A stretch of DNA of 64,000 nt from Ricinus communis (GCF_019578655.1 NC_063257.1:20770001-20834000); one strand, 5' to 3'; shown: positions 44,037 to 56,520, counted from the stretch's first letter. Numbers and translations are program-made. Notes: a model not told the origin generated them from the sequence alone.

Positions 44037-47000
44037 ATGGAAGTTAAGTCAGACTCCACCGTGGAATTCAATCGTATTGCTACTCAAGTTGTAGAAATAT
44101 GTGAAAAAATTCATGCGCCTCATCCGTTAGGGATTTTCTATGGAGAAAACCCTTTGGAATACTCATTTAGCCTTGTTTTATTTGAGCTTATTTTAATCAT
44201 TGTATTGTCTCGGATTGTTCGTCTACTTCTCAAACCTTTAAAGCAGCCCAGAATTGTCTCTGATATCATTGTAAATTTCTTTTTCTATTTCTTCTCAAAT
44301 CCTTTCCTTAATATGCATACTATATTGATGTACGATAGAAAAGGTGACCTAAAATGCGATGACTGAAGATAGGAAATTGAATGTAGCTTTTTTTATTGTT
44401 ATTATTATTTCATCTATAATTAATGTTTTTATGATGATTTTTGGGCATAATTATTAATGCTCTTTTTTTTGGTTGCTGCAATTAATAATTTGCATTTTTC
44501 TCCATTTGTACATCTTAATAACTTTGTTAAATGGATGCATTTTATTTCAAGGGTGGCATTCTCATTGGACCCTCCGTTCTAGGCTGCAACAAGACATTTA
44601 CTAGTAATGTGTTCCCAGAGAAGGCACAATTTATCGTCAGGAACATTGGAATAATGGGTCTTATGTTTTTTCTTTTCTTATCTGGAGTGAAAATGAATCT
44701 CACCCTAGTGACGAAAACAGGAAAGAAACACCTGTACGCTGCTATGGTAGGGGTGCTTTGTCCTCTTTTAGCGACAGGAGCAGCTGGGTTCATTCTCCGA
44801 TCATCAATGGATAAAGAACTTGCCAGAATCTCTGGGTTCGGAGCAGTTGCTGCAGATTTGGCTTTAACTTCATTTCCTGTTATTTATCTTATTCTTAAAG
44901 AGCTAAACTTACTTAGTTCAGAGGTTGGACGAATGGCATTGACAACGGCAATGGTAAGTGATGCACTTGGCATTGGTGCAATTATTGTGTTTGAGGCATT
45001 AAAACAAAATGAGGCTAGTCGTGAGAGTGCCCTTTGGTATGTGGTATCTACTATTATAATAGGAGCATTTCTCATTCTCCCTATTCGACGAGTTCTGTGT
45101 TGGATTGTTAAGAAAACACCTGAAGGTAAACCTGTTGAGCAAACTTTTGTGATATTTATCTTACTGGGGGTACTGGTCATGGGATTTTTCACAGACATGT
45201 TTGGACTAGCCATAGCCAACGGGTCACTATGGCTGGGCCTGGTAATACCTGATGGTCCACCACTAGGAGCTACTATCGTAGAGAGAAGTGAAACCATTGT
45301 AATGGAGCTATTGATGCCTTTTTCATTTGCACTTGTGGGGTTATACACAGATGTGTTTGCTATGGTTGATTATGGTTGGATGAAATTGGCACCACTTTTT
45401 GCCATAGTTCTAATAGGTTATTTCTCCAAACTAGTTGCTGTTCTGGTGGCTGCCCTCTACTTCGAAATTCCAGTTAAAGATAGTGTGACTCTTAGTCTCA
45501 TTGTGAATTTGAGAGGTCAACTCGAGCTAATTATCTTTATTCATTGGTTGGACAAACGGGTATGTTTCCTTAGTTTAATTACTTCATTTACAACTTCATA
45601 AACAAACATGTGTTATTATTAGAGGTAGCTTCTTTTTATAAGAAACTAAAGTTGGAATAAAAAATTATGAAATTTAATAGAAGTTTATTTCTCCTTAAAT
45701 AATCTAAGATGTGGATTTAAATTTCTAATTAAGAAACAAACATAATAAAAATGAAATTTAAAATGGCCTCACATTAGAATTAAAATTTTCAGTTCTAAGC
45801 ATTTTATAAATAAAAATTTCAGTCCTATATATTTTCAGAAAAGTTCTAAATTATATTGGTAGGATCTCAACCATTTTAATTTAAAATGAATGACTAAAGT
45901 TTATTGATTCAATATGTAAATATTTAACTTTTTTTGAACCCATAATAGGGTTAGAGAAACCTAACTTGATTCAACTCGAACCTGAAATTAGCAGAACCCA
46001 ATATCATCCAAATCAAAATTATTCAAACTTGATAAGACCTAAATCTGAAATGATTATAAATCTGATATGATCTATTTGAACTGACTTGATCTGCTCGTTT
46101 GCCATTTCTACTTGTACATCATTATGTTATTTTAAAATATTTTACTTGATTTCTTTTTGGTATTTCCTCAAATAACATTAAAAATTTATGGACAAAACAT
46201 TGCAAACAAAATCTTTCAACCTTATTACAATTTAAAAAATCAATTTTATATCTAATATTTTTCTACAAAAACCTCACATCATAATTAACTATGTATTATA
46301 AAAGTAATTCGTTAAAACATAAAAGTCAAATAATACGAAATTTAAACAAATATATATTAGTAATAGCATATAAATTTGTTTGTATTTCTAAAACAAAATA
46401 ATATCTTAAAAGAATTTCATATAGTGAATAAAATTATGGTGTTTGTTGACCTCCAAATTAAATATTAGTAAACACAAATTTATCAGTACTATTTGATGTA
46501 TGAGATTCAATAAGAAATGGCATAAAAACATTAACGTGAAATTTTCCTGAAAATGACTCTTAGATGAGCAGCAACATATATCTCATTAAATATTAAGTTT
46601 ATAATACCTTAATTCATAATAGATTATAGGTGACAAATTACATCCTCTTAAGAACTTCTTGTTTTGGAGTGGAAAAGATGATGAGGAAAACGAGAAAGGA
46701 GAGAAAAGTAGGGTTGAAAGCTAACTTTAGTTCTTTCTTTAGGAAACTAAAGTTGGAATAAGAAATTTTGAGAATTTTAATAGATGTTTATTGCTCCTAA
46801 ATAATTTAAGATGCAGATTTAAGTTTCTAATTAAGAAACTAAACATAATAAAAATGAAATATAAAATGACCTCCCATTAGAATTAGAATTTTCAGTTATA
46901 AGTATTTTATAAATAAAAAAAATTATAATCCTATATATTTTCCTAAAAGCTCTAACTTATATCTGTCAGATTTCAACTATTTAATTGATTGGCTAAAATC

Positions 47001-49152
47001 TATTTATTCAATATATTAATATAACTAATTTTTAAATCAGTTTAGACTGTTACTTCAAATTAAATAGTTAGTATCCTTTACAGTTATTGTCGTACTTAAA
47101 CAAATATTATACGATCTTAATTTAAAATTTACAAGATAAAACTCTAAAAGAAAAATAATTTTATAACTTGAAAAATAACTCATTAAATTCTTAAGTAATA
47201 AGAATAACAAAATTTAAAATTCTAAGAATTAAAGCCTAAATCCTTTAAATTCAAGATTTAATATTCTTAAAATTTAAGAATTCAACCAAGGAAATGAACC
47301 TAAAGAATATATGCACATTTTTGTTACCTCAAATTGAAGAGAAACAAAAATGGCAATTTAAAATTTGAATTCTATAAATACATTATAAAATTGTATCATG
47401 TTTAGAAACTACTTATAATACATTAAAAATAGATTGAAAATAATAAAAAGGGTCTTTATATTTTTATAATATACTCTTTTAATCTTTGTAAACAATACAT
47501 AAATACCACTTCTGGTATGTTTCTCCCATTATTTTATCTGTTTTCTTACAAGTGGAGAGAATTAATCTCCTTTTCTATCTTTTTTCTTCTTTTTTTCTCT
47601 CTTAGATCATATGATAAATGTATTAGGCTTTTGATTATGAAATTCAAATAGCATGTGTATAAACAGATAATCTGGATTAATAGCATAACTGCATAAAATT
47701 TCCTAATATTTACAATTGCATCTTATAGCAGCATAATTGCGTAAGATTTTCTTTTCCTTCTAATATTTAATGTACTTGTTTAAGAGAATTGCAAGCATAT
47801 GAACAGATAATTGGGATCCAAAGAACTTAGTAGCAAAATTGAGGGAGACTTTTTTTTCCGTTATATTTATAATTAGAACTGGCATATATATGAACATATA
47901 ATGGGGATCCAAATAACTTAGTAGCATAATTGCATAAAACTTATATTCCTTATATTTATAATTATGTCGTACTTCTTTAAGAGAATTGCATGTATATGAA
48001 CAGATCATCGGGATTCAAATGTTCACAATGCTAGTGTTATTAACAACACTGATGACCGGCATATGCACACCTTTGATCGGCATACTTTACAACCCAACAA
48101 GGCCATACATGGTAAACAAAAGAAGAACCATCCAACACAGTCCCCCTGGAAGTGACCTACGAATAGTAGTCTGCATAAATGACAAGGAAAGTGTAGTCAG
48201 CCTCATCGATCTCCTGGAGGTCTCATATCCAACTACAACTGGTCCATTCGCAGTCTACGCACTCCATCTGGTTGAGCTTGTAGGCCGTGCAACTCCAGCA
48301 TTAATAGATCATGAGAAATCCGGAGGGCCTTCAAGGCATGCAGACCATGAAGCCATCCACAATGCTTTAAAACGTTATCAACAAGCAAGAAAAGATAGTG
48401 TAAAGGTTCGCTTCTTCACGGTTTTCACAGTAAAGCGAACCATGTACCAGGATATATGTAAGCTGGCTTTACTAAATAAAGCTTCACTCATCATTTTGCC
48501 ATACGAAAGGAGAAACCTAGAATCAGGTACAGGAACTGAAATTGTGGGTCACGGTCGAGGAATGCAATCAATAAGTTCGAATGTCATAGCTCATGCCCCT
48601 TGCTCTGTTGGAATCCTTGTAGACAAGGGTAATACTCATAACACCATTATGGTGAGACCATTTCGGCACTCTTCACACCAGAAATTTGTTGTGCTATTTC
48701 TAGGAGGACCAGATTCTCGTGAGGCACTCACATACGCAGACAGAATGGCTCGAAATCCTGACGTTTATCTTACAGTAGTACGGTTCCTTTCACACAACAA
48801 TACAGGGGATGATGAGATAGAGAAAAAGCTTGATGATGGGATTGTAACATGGTTCTGGGTGAAGAATGAATCAAATGAGAGAGTAGGCTATAAAGAAGTT
48901 GTGGTGAAGAATGGAGAAGAAACAATCGCTGCAATTCAGGCCTTCAATGACGATGATAATGATCTATGGATTGTAGGTAGAAAACAAGGGATAAACCCAA
49001 GGATCCTTGACGGACTATCAAATTGGAGCGAAAATCTAGAGTTGGGAGTGATAGGAGATTATATTGCATCTTTCGATTTTGGTAGTGCAGCCTCGGTCTT
49101 AGTAATGCATCAACAAATAATGAGAGTGCAAGGGACAAATGCAAGTGAATAA
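44037..49152 (+). CDS. CHX-type cation/H+ antiporter (CPA2 family), three exons
   Basis: Exons 44037-44270, 44552-45559 and 48004-49152 join in frame to 796 residues, usual for plant CHX proteins. Splice sites are GTAAAT...AAG and GTATGT...CAG. The first part is the membrane antiporter domain: NPLEYSFSL, KQPRIVSDII|GGILIGPSVLG across intron 1, GFGAVAADLALTSFPVIYLI, and TAMVSDALG, where the usual Asn-Asp pair is Ser-Asp (residues 214-215). The last 360 residues are the soluble CHX tail (SDLRIVVCIN, LVELVGRA, HAPCSVGILVDKG, LFLGGPDSREAL, DLWIVGRKQG). Such proteins exchange K+ or Na+ for protons in plasma or endomembranes. ATG 44037 has an ACAATGG context; ATG 43989 would add 16 residues. The frame is intact and this is the only evidently functional host gene here. 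The exact CHX orthologue was not determined. Confidence 0.9.
45627..47027 (+). repeat. Direct repeat of about 300 bp inside CHX intron 2
   Basis: 45627-45930 and 46727-47027 run in parallel (AGAAACTAAAGTTGGAATAA / GGAAACTAAAGTTGGAATAA; TTTCTAATTAAGAAAC; CATAATAAAAATGAAAT; ATTTATTCAATAT), with scattered differences. About 800 bases of AT-rich sequence separate them. No TG/CA ends, PBS or coding content, so a simple segmental duplication is favoured over a small LTR element. Confidence 0.7.
47651..48020 (+). repeat. Tandem repeat covering the exon-3 splice acceptor of CHX
   Basis: Four units of about 90-140 bases each hold a version of TATATGAACAGATAATTGGGAT followed by AGTAGCATAATTGCATAAAA and TTATATTTATAATT. 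Acceptor-like CAG at 47664-47666, 47804-47806 and 48001-48003 (used); the third unit has CAT at 47894-47896. The unit at 47807 still encodes IIGIQ, as the real exon 3 does, but then RT and a stop. Confidence 0.75.
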
Positions 49153-49200
49153 TAGATGAATTTTAGGGTGTAATTTTTGGTATACATAATAAAATGATTG
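49153..49200 (+). terminator. 3' UTR and poly(A) signal of CHX
   Basis: AATAAA at 49188-49193, 36 bases after the stop codon, followed by TG-rich sequence (ATGATTGTGTTG). A short 3' UTR is likely. Confidence 0.5.
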
Positions 49201-49256
49201 TGTTGTCCCAAATTATGCAACTACATTTAAAAGCGCCAACAATGAATATGAGAATA

Positions 49257-49258
<2 letters not shown>

Positions 49259-49324
<66 letters not shown>
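49259..49324. repeat. (AT)n microsatellite
   Basis: About 32 uninterrupted AT dinucleotides, about 110 bases after the CHX stop codon. Probably variable in length between individuals. Confidence 0.95.
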
Positions 49325-49358
49325 TTTGAAATAGGATATGGACACACAATTAGTAGAA

Positions 49359-49511
49359 TTTTTTTTTTTTTTGTAAAAGAAAACTTCATTCAAACAAATG
49401 AAATATCCCCAGGACAAGCTCATTACAAAAGGAAGGAACTTCCTCTAGAAGAACAACATAGTCATCTAGAGAGGAAGCCCATGAACCTAGGTTATGAGCA
49501 ACTAAATTGTC
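49359..49511 (-). mobile_element. 3' end of a LINE (RNase H C-terminus and poly(A))
   Basis: The minus strand reads DNLVAHNLGSWASSLDDYVV, LLEEVPSFCNELV and a stop at 49386-49388, then a short 3' UTR and about 15 A residues (49359-49374). This pattern (AHNLA.WA, W/L.E..PSF) is the C-terminus of the RNase H domain in plant L1-type LINEs. It is strongly 5'-truncated and sits in the 3' flank of CHX, convergent with it. Confidence 0.6.
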
Positions 49512-49516
49512 TGTGA

Positions 49517-50760
49517 AGTTCAAGATGCCCGAAATGAATAAGTTCAACAGGACTGGTGATACGAAGGTTCATCTAAAGCAATATGTCACCATCATGGGAA
49601 CTACTCAGCTAAGTAGGACCCAAATTGTTAAGCTGTTTGTATTATTGCCAGAAAGACCCACTGTGAACTAGTATCATGGTTTGGAAATCGGATAAAGCTG
49701 AAGGGCACGATTTGTATAATTCTTTTGTTAAGTAATATGACTATTATACCTAGTTGAAAGTATCAAATAGGGAACTCAGGTTTACTAAACAAAAGCCAAA
49801 TGAGTCCTTCTCTGATTTCTTGACCAAGTGGAGGAATAAGGTTGAGTTGATAAAAATAAGCCCTCTAAAAAGGACCAAGTTTGTATGGTGGTACGAAATG
49901 TTCTTTCTGGATGGATCGAAAGGCTTTAGATGATGAACCCGAAGACTTTCATAGACCTATATGATGATGGATCTCTAGTCGAAGAAATTGAAAACAACAA
50001 GAGAAATATAGTACAAACTGGCGGAAGATTAAATTATCAGGCTGGAGGGAGCAGGACTTTAGATGTGAATGATGTCCAGCAACTGAGAAAGTTCTCTAAC
50101 TTCAGGCAATCTCTCATGAAGATCTTTGAGAGGTTAGTGCAAAATGGCATCTCCAACGGACCACCCTCAAAAACCCACCTAACCCTAATGCACCCGGTTA
50201 CAAATCCAACACTTATGGTAAGTTCCACCAAGCACCTAGCCACACATAGACAACTGCATCCGACTGAAATATGAAACTCAAGACCTCATCGATGCTAGAA
50301 AACTGACCGACCCAGACCATCCTAATACTAGAAGAAACCCCTTACTAAACTACAATAATACACTACCTCCAAACTAAGTGTCAATGATCACCCTTGACTT
50401 CAGTGAAGAGGAGGTCATAAACTCTTTTAGGGATATATCCTAACCCGAGCCAAAGCTAGAGCCAAACAGCTCACAAAGAACCTTCACCGATCTAGGGGCA
50501 CCATTATCCGTGGTATTCTAACATTTGAAATAGAGCAGGATACTCAAGCCTCAATCACCGAGGAAGCAGCCATAACCCTCACAATGGCAAATATTATGAG
50601 TATCACCAGGCTTTCGGGCATGTGACAGATCAATGTGACCGTCTCAAGCATAAGATTCAAGACTTAATAGACTGTGGGGAATGGTAGGTTGAGCAAATTT
50701 CTCAGTATGAATGTGAAGACCTATTGGAGCAGCCCTCAAGAAAGTTTAGTTTCAAAGTCT
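49517..50760 (+). pseudogene. Tat-type gag, copy 1
   Basis: Reads KFKMPEMNKFNRTGDTKVHL, KQYVTIMGTTQLSRTQIVKL, then VVRNVLSGWIERL and MMNPKTFIDLYDDGSLVEEI, then QVTDQCDRLKHKIQDLIDCG-like sequence near 50620-50680. Homologous to the gag remnant at 9.9-10.36 kb. It has stops and frameshifts and no LTR or PBS upstream, so the element is 5'-truncated. Confidence 0.7.
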
Positions 50761-51079
50761 GATATTTGAGGCCTCCTTCAGCTGACATTCGAATTATGGA
50801 TATCGTTCCGAGTGGCTGGAGGTTAGACGATGATCAAGCTGCTTATGAGCCTTTTCTTCTAGAGGTCTAGAAGGAGAGTAAGAAGAAGTCAGTTATGGCC
50901 ATCGATATCTGGTACAGCTTTAGGGATGAGTGTGAAGTCTAAACATCAAGGCAAACGATATCTAGGCAGACAATGACTCTGACAAAGAAGCTGAACCAGT
51001 AGGTAAGGGTGAAGAACAAGGGCACAAGAGCTAACGCAAGTTGAGAAAGCGCTTGAAGAAGGGGATAAAGGGTTTTTAT

Positions 51080-52724
51080 AGCAGCTAAAAAAATACAAGA
51101 AAAGGACCGACATTTAGAAGTTGTTGATGCACTTATTGGATCACAAAAAGGCTCTAATCCAAGCCTTGTCTGGTATAAGTATTAGCATAGTAGCTACCCC
51201 TAAGGAGATGACCAAAATGGTAACTGACAAAACCACCGGGATGATCACTTTCTTGGATAAGGACTTACCACTCGAGGGAAGAGACCACAACAAGGCTCTC
51301 TATATAGTAATAAAGGTGAAAGGAAAAAAACCCATGTGTGAAGATGAATGATGGGTCAGCCATTAATGTATGTCCCTCTCGCATACTCCCTAAGCTAGGA
51401 TGACTGCGAAAGACCTGAAACCATCAAATATGGTTATCAGAGCCTATGACGAAATGAAGAGAGATGTGGAAGGGATGTTTTCAGCACTGGTAAAAGTGTC
51501 CTGTTAAATCTTGGATGGAGTTCACTGTCCTGGATATCCCAATAACTTTTGCTTCGTTATTGGGTAGGCCATGGTTTCATGCTCTATGAAGAGTCCTTCT
51601 ACCATGTACCAAAAGGTTAAGTTCCCTCATGAAGGCGAAATAGTAACTATCAACGTTGAAGGTGGTAAAGTTATTTTGGTCATCTAAGAAGCTGTCAAGG
51701 AGCTAGAGGCCCCTACTGGATTCCAAGTTGTTGTTCTCTACGAGGACTACATGGATTCTAAAGTAGCCAATATGTTCAAAAAGATGGACTTCATGCCTGG
51801 AATGAGGCTGGGAAAGAACCAGCATGGTATTGCAAAGCTCTCAGACTTTAAAGGTCAGAAGACTTGACATGGGCTAGGTTACCACGAAGATGAAGATGAG
51901 GGCAAATCAAGGTGTAAGACTTTAAAATGTATTTGTCCAGAATTACAAACCCTACTCTTAGGAGCCCAAACCTATTATAGTAGCTGTGACTGAGGTGCCG
52001 AAATTCAAAATTCTTAAGAACCTAATCATCGATAGGATAGTTGAGCTAAGCATCAAGGAAGTCCACGAGAGGGTCACCACCAAGGGAGAGGAGCTAAAGC
52101 TGGAAGAGTTCATCTCTCTACCTTAAAAGCTAAGTCAGCAAGAGCTACCTGCTTTGATAGAAGAGCATATCATTGATGTATTCTATAATGATGTCATCAT
52201 GTCCGATCTTTATAAGGATGATGTTTCTTTTATTTCTAAGATCAATAATAGAAAAATGGATTTTACTTACTTTATGCAATGTTTCTCCTAATGGTAGTGT
52301 GCATTTTGATAATCATGACATGTGCATATTTGACATAAATTCCATTCAAATTGATTCATTTAATTTAGGTATAAATGCAAATCCAAGGAACATTTTGATA
52401 GCTCATGATATAACTCTTGAAGAGAGGAGAGAGTTAGAAAAAATAATAGAAAAAAAGAAAAGAAGTATTTGCTTGGTCCTACGATGACATGCAAGGTTGG
52501 ATAGGATAATAGCAGAGCACCACATTCCAATCTATTCACACATCAAGCTGATTAAGTAGAAGATGAGAAGATTAAGACCAGAATGGGCAGAGAAGATTCA
52601 AGAAGATGTCGCTAAGCAGGTGAAAAGCCAATTTCCTTGATGTAATTGACTATCCTAAATGATTGGCCAATATCGTCCTAGTCTTGAAGAAAGATGGAAA
52701 AGTAAGGATGTGTGTGGATTATCG
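51080..52724 (+). pseudogene. Tat-type protease, linker and RT N-terminus, copy 1
   Basis: Protease: NKALYIVIKVKGKK, then after a frameshift NDGSAINVCPSRILPKLG (about 51345-51400; the family normally has Asp-Asp/Asn-Gly-Ser here), LLGRPWFHAL (51560) and VKFPHEGEIVTINVEGGK. The linker has MSDLYKDDVSFISKINNRKM and LEERRELEKII. RT start: AEHHIPIYSHIKLIK, MRRLRPEWAEKIQEDVAKQV and VCVDYR, cut at 52724 by a solo LTR. Many stops. Confidence 0.75.
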
Positions 52725-54522
52725 TGTTAGGAATTGATATGATAACATAAGGAAAGGCACAATGGAAGTAATTTAAATTTTCTCAATTTTCACCAAGGAT
52801 CTCATTGACTAAGATAGTCATAACACACAAAACAAGTAAAAGATGGAGAAGTCTTACAAAGATAGCTTGCTGCCAATCCAAGGAGTGCTTCTTGCTTTGT
52901 TGATTCTTGATTCTTCAAAGATAATTGATGCACTTTAAAGCTACTCAAATGACCAACCTCTTTTAGTGATCCACACAAGCTTCTAAGCAAATATGGCACT
53001 AAACCACTTTTAAGAGATTGAGAAGAGATGTTAGAGATTGAATGCGAGTTCCAAGCAAAGGGGATGAATCAATTAATCTTATTGATTGATTCACCTAGGG
53101 TTTATTTCTCAAGAAAATATTTCCTCTCTTAGATGTGCCACCAACCTTTTTCCTTAACCCTTGCCATCCCATATGCATCTCTTTCTGTATATATGGCCTT
53201 TAATCATAGTCCTTATAGGTTTAAGATTTCTACAAAATCCTAACTTACTTTAAGTTGTGCTTTATTATCCTAAGTGGACTTTAATTAATATAAGACTAAT
53301 CCATAGATAATAAACCCATCATAGGCTGAATCCAATAGACCCATTAGCTCTTAATTAACTAACTCTTAATTAAGCCCATATATATAGGCTTAAATCAAAG
53401 CTTAAAGCCTTATTTTAATCCTCACTTAAAGCCTATTTTTGTGTGACCTAAAAGGTTCCTAACATGTTTTCAATGAATATAGATTATGAATTAAACTCCT
53501 TTGATTCAATGTTAATTCTCTAATGTAACTTAATCCATATTCATAGATCAAGATTGGCATCTAACAATGCATCATGACCACCCAAATGTGTAGGAATGAT
53601 TAAAGTGCTTTAATCAATCTTTACAGTGAATAATCTTACAATATAATTCAATACTTTCATTGCACTTTTACCCCAATTGATTCATAGAGCATGGATACAA
53701 GTATCAGCTCTATAATTGAACCAATCATATTTGTTCTTGATAATTGCATATAACATTTTGAATAAGATCTATGAAACACTTTTCATAATCTTCATTCATA
53801 CAACCTTGGCTAAGGGTTTTCATGTTAAAGCATATCAAGAATCAACAGGATAAGGTCCCATGACATATTACCTTGGCAATAAATTATTTATTGATAACTT
53901 ATTATCTTCACATAACTCTTATTATATCCAATGACTATCCCTTGAGCTCTCAATGGATAGGAGAACATAAGATAGTATCAAAGTGTAGTAATCCTCATAT
54001 AAGATAATACATTGTTACCTCAAGTCTAAGGATCATACCTTACATGATTGTCATAAGAATATTGTCCATAGACACTTGGGATGAATTCCATATGGACTAC
54101 TCAGTGGGATCATGTTCAATGAATTTGTTCTTATAACAAGCACCCATATGCTTATTTCAAAATCCCTATTCCTCAACCTTATGAGACAAATTACTTACTT
54201 TATACGTAAGTGATAACACATTATGGTAGTCTCGAGTGTTTGATCAATATATAATTCTTGATCAAATATTGACTATGAACAAAGTCTAGGAACATATGTA
54301 ATGAGAGCCTCATCATTTATACTCGCTTTATAATTTCTCTTACATTTGTGTTTATATTCCATGGTGTTCATCTCTAATAGTTTGGATTATTCCTTGATAG
54401 AACTCGACCACTCGTACCATTAGAGTTGATATGATGGTAAAGTATAATGGTATGCATCAATTTGATGTATAAATTAACACAGATCATCTGACAACTCTTT
54501 ATCTTAAGGGCATACTCTAACA
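52725..54522 (+). mobile_element. 1.8-kb solo LTR in Tat RT (TSD TATCG)
   Basis: Begins TGTTAGGAATTGATATG and ends CATACTCTAACA (inverted TGTTAG/CTAACA ends), flanked by perfect TATCG copies (52720-52724 and 54523-54527). The RT reading resumes directly after it. No coding potential. The family is not determined; the TGTTAGGAATTG start and CTAACA end are common in Ty1/copia LTRs. Confidence 0.85.
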
Positions 54523-56520
54523 TATCGGAACCTTAACAAGGCATATAAATTAAGGACGATTTCTCCCTTCCTCATATAGATGTGATAGTCGATAGTGTCG
54601 CTTCAAGTGCGATGTACTCTTTCACCAATGGGTTCTCCAGGTATAACCAGATCATGATGGCAATAATGGACAAGCCGAAGATGTCATTCATTACTTAGTG
54701 GTGTACGTACTGCTATAAAATTATGCCTTTTGGACTTAAGAATGCAGGGGTAACATATCAGAGAGCAACCACTAACTTGTTTCATGACATGATGCACAAG
54801 GAAGTGGAGGTGTATGTAGATGGTATGATAGTAAAGTCTAAAAACAAGGGAAGGGCATTTCCAAGCTTTCAAAATGTTCTTAAGACGAGTGGAAAGGTAA
54901 AACTTGTGGCTTAATCTGAAGAAGAGTGTATTCGGAGTAACATTAGGGAACCTGCTAGGGCATATAGTGAGTCAACAGGGAATAGAGATTAATCCGGACA
55001 AGATAAAGGCTATTCAAGAGATGTCAGTGCCCAAGACAGAGAAAGAAGTAAGAGGACTTCTAGGATGTCTGCCATACATCAGCAAGTTCATTTCCAAGCT
55101 CACAGTGGTTGGTGATCCCATATTCAAGCTTTTGAGGAAATACCAACCTGTTATGTGGGATAAGCATTGTCAGAAAGCCTTCAACAAGATTAAAGAGTAT
55201 CTAATGAAGTCGCCAATACTAAAGCCACTGAAAGATGGAAAAATGATGATTTTCTAATGGTAGCGCAATGTGGGCCTAGTGATATGGAGCATGTGGTCTA
55301 TTATCTCAATAAAAAGTTGTCGCCTTATGAGCCAAATTACAACCTTATGGAGAAGACGTGTTTGGCCATGATATGGACTATGAGGAAATTGAGACACTAC
55401 TTCCAGTCTTATAAGGTGCAAGCAATTTTGAAAATAAACCCATTGAAGTATCTATTTGAAACTCCGTCTCTTATAGAAAAACTGGCTAGATGGTTAATGC
55501 TCCTAATATAGTTCGACATTGAGTAGATCACCAAGAAGGTAGTCAAGGGTAGGGCTGTAGTAGAATTCTTAGCTCATAATGCAATCGAGGGAGATGAGCT
55601 TAGGATTTGGAGTTTCCTAATGAAAATCTAAGGGCAATTAAGATCCAAAAATGGAAGATGTACTTCGATGGAGCTATAAAAATAATAGGTGCAGGGTAAG
55701 AAGCGAGAAATATTGCTAATGGCCAAGAGATTGGACTTTAAAGTAACAAATAACATGGCATGGTATGAAGCATGTTTATTTGGATTAGAGGCGGCGATGG
55801 TAGCATGAGCAAAGGAGCTAATGGTTTACGGGGACTCCATACTGGTAATTCAACAAGCCGTGGAGGAATGGGATGTGAAAGAAGAAAGGTTGAGGCCATA
55901 TGTCAATTACCTCAAGACTTAGGTTTATAAGTTCTCTAAGTGTTCATTCATAGACCTGCGATGGGATGAGAACTAGATGGCAAATGCACTTGCCACCTTA
56001 TTGTCCATGTGGGACAACCCCTTTTAACTTCAAATGAGGTCGTTGGTGATCGTGAAGTTAGGAGCATCTTGTTATCAAGGAAATAGGATAATGCAAGTTC
56101 AAATGGGACCAGAAGAGAAGCCTTGGTTTTACGATATGAAAAGGTTTATAGAAGACATGGTATATTCTGAGGAAGCGACTACGAAGGGAATATATGTGTT
56201 GCGGATTCAGGCCAGTAACTATATTAGCCATGAAGGAGTGTTGTACAAAAGGATGATTTCAGGTGTCCAAATTCAATGTGTTACTAAGGCAGAAGCACAA
56301 GTTGTGATGGAGGAGACGTATGAAAGGGTATGCAGGACTCATATGAACGACGTGAGTGCGAGCACTATAGTGACTTGAGTCACATACCTCCAACTAAACT
56401 TCACAATTTGACATCCCTATGGCCTTTTCTAGCTTGGGAAATTGACATCATTAGAGAGATAAACCCTCATTCAAATGGTCATAGGTACATAGTCATAGTA
56501 ATTGATTACTTTTCCAAGTA
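54523..56520 (+). pseudogene. Tat-type RT, RNase H and truncated integrase, copy 1
   Basis: RT: MPFGLKNAGVTYQRATTNLF, HDMMHKEVEVYVDGMIVKSK, where the catalytic YVDD is YVDG. Connection and RNase H: FLGHIVSQQGIEINPDKIKA, HVVYYLNKKLSPYEPNYNLM, MYFDGAIK. Integrase start: GPEEKPWFYDMKRFIEDMVY, YISHEGVLYKRM, WEIDIIREINPHSNGHRYIV and VIVIDYFSK, then an abrupt change at about 56518 into protease-like sequence. Frames are broken repeatedly. It faces the same way as copy 2 (57715-61156). Confidence 0.75.

Noticed and set aside
44884..45348. 154-residue minus-strand frame inside the antiporter exon
   Set aside because: Shadow of the CHX exon 2; no independent features.
49163..49423. 86-residue minus-strand frame with a long Tyr-Ile run
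   Set aside because: Produced by the (AT)n microsatellite; only the LINE-derived frame nearby has a recognisable pattern.
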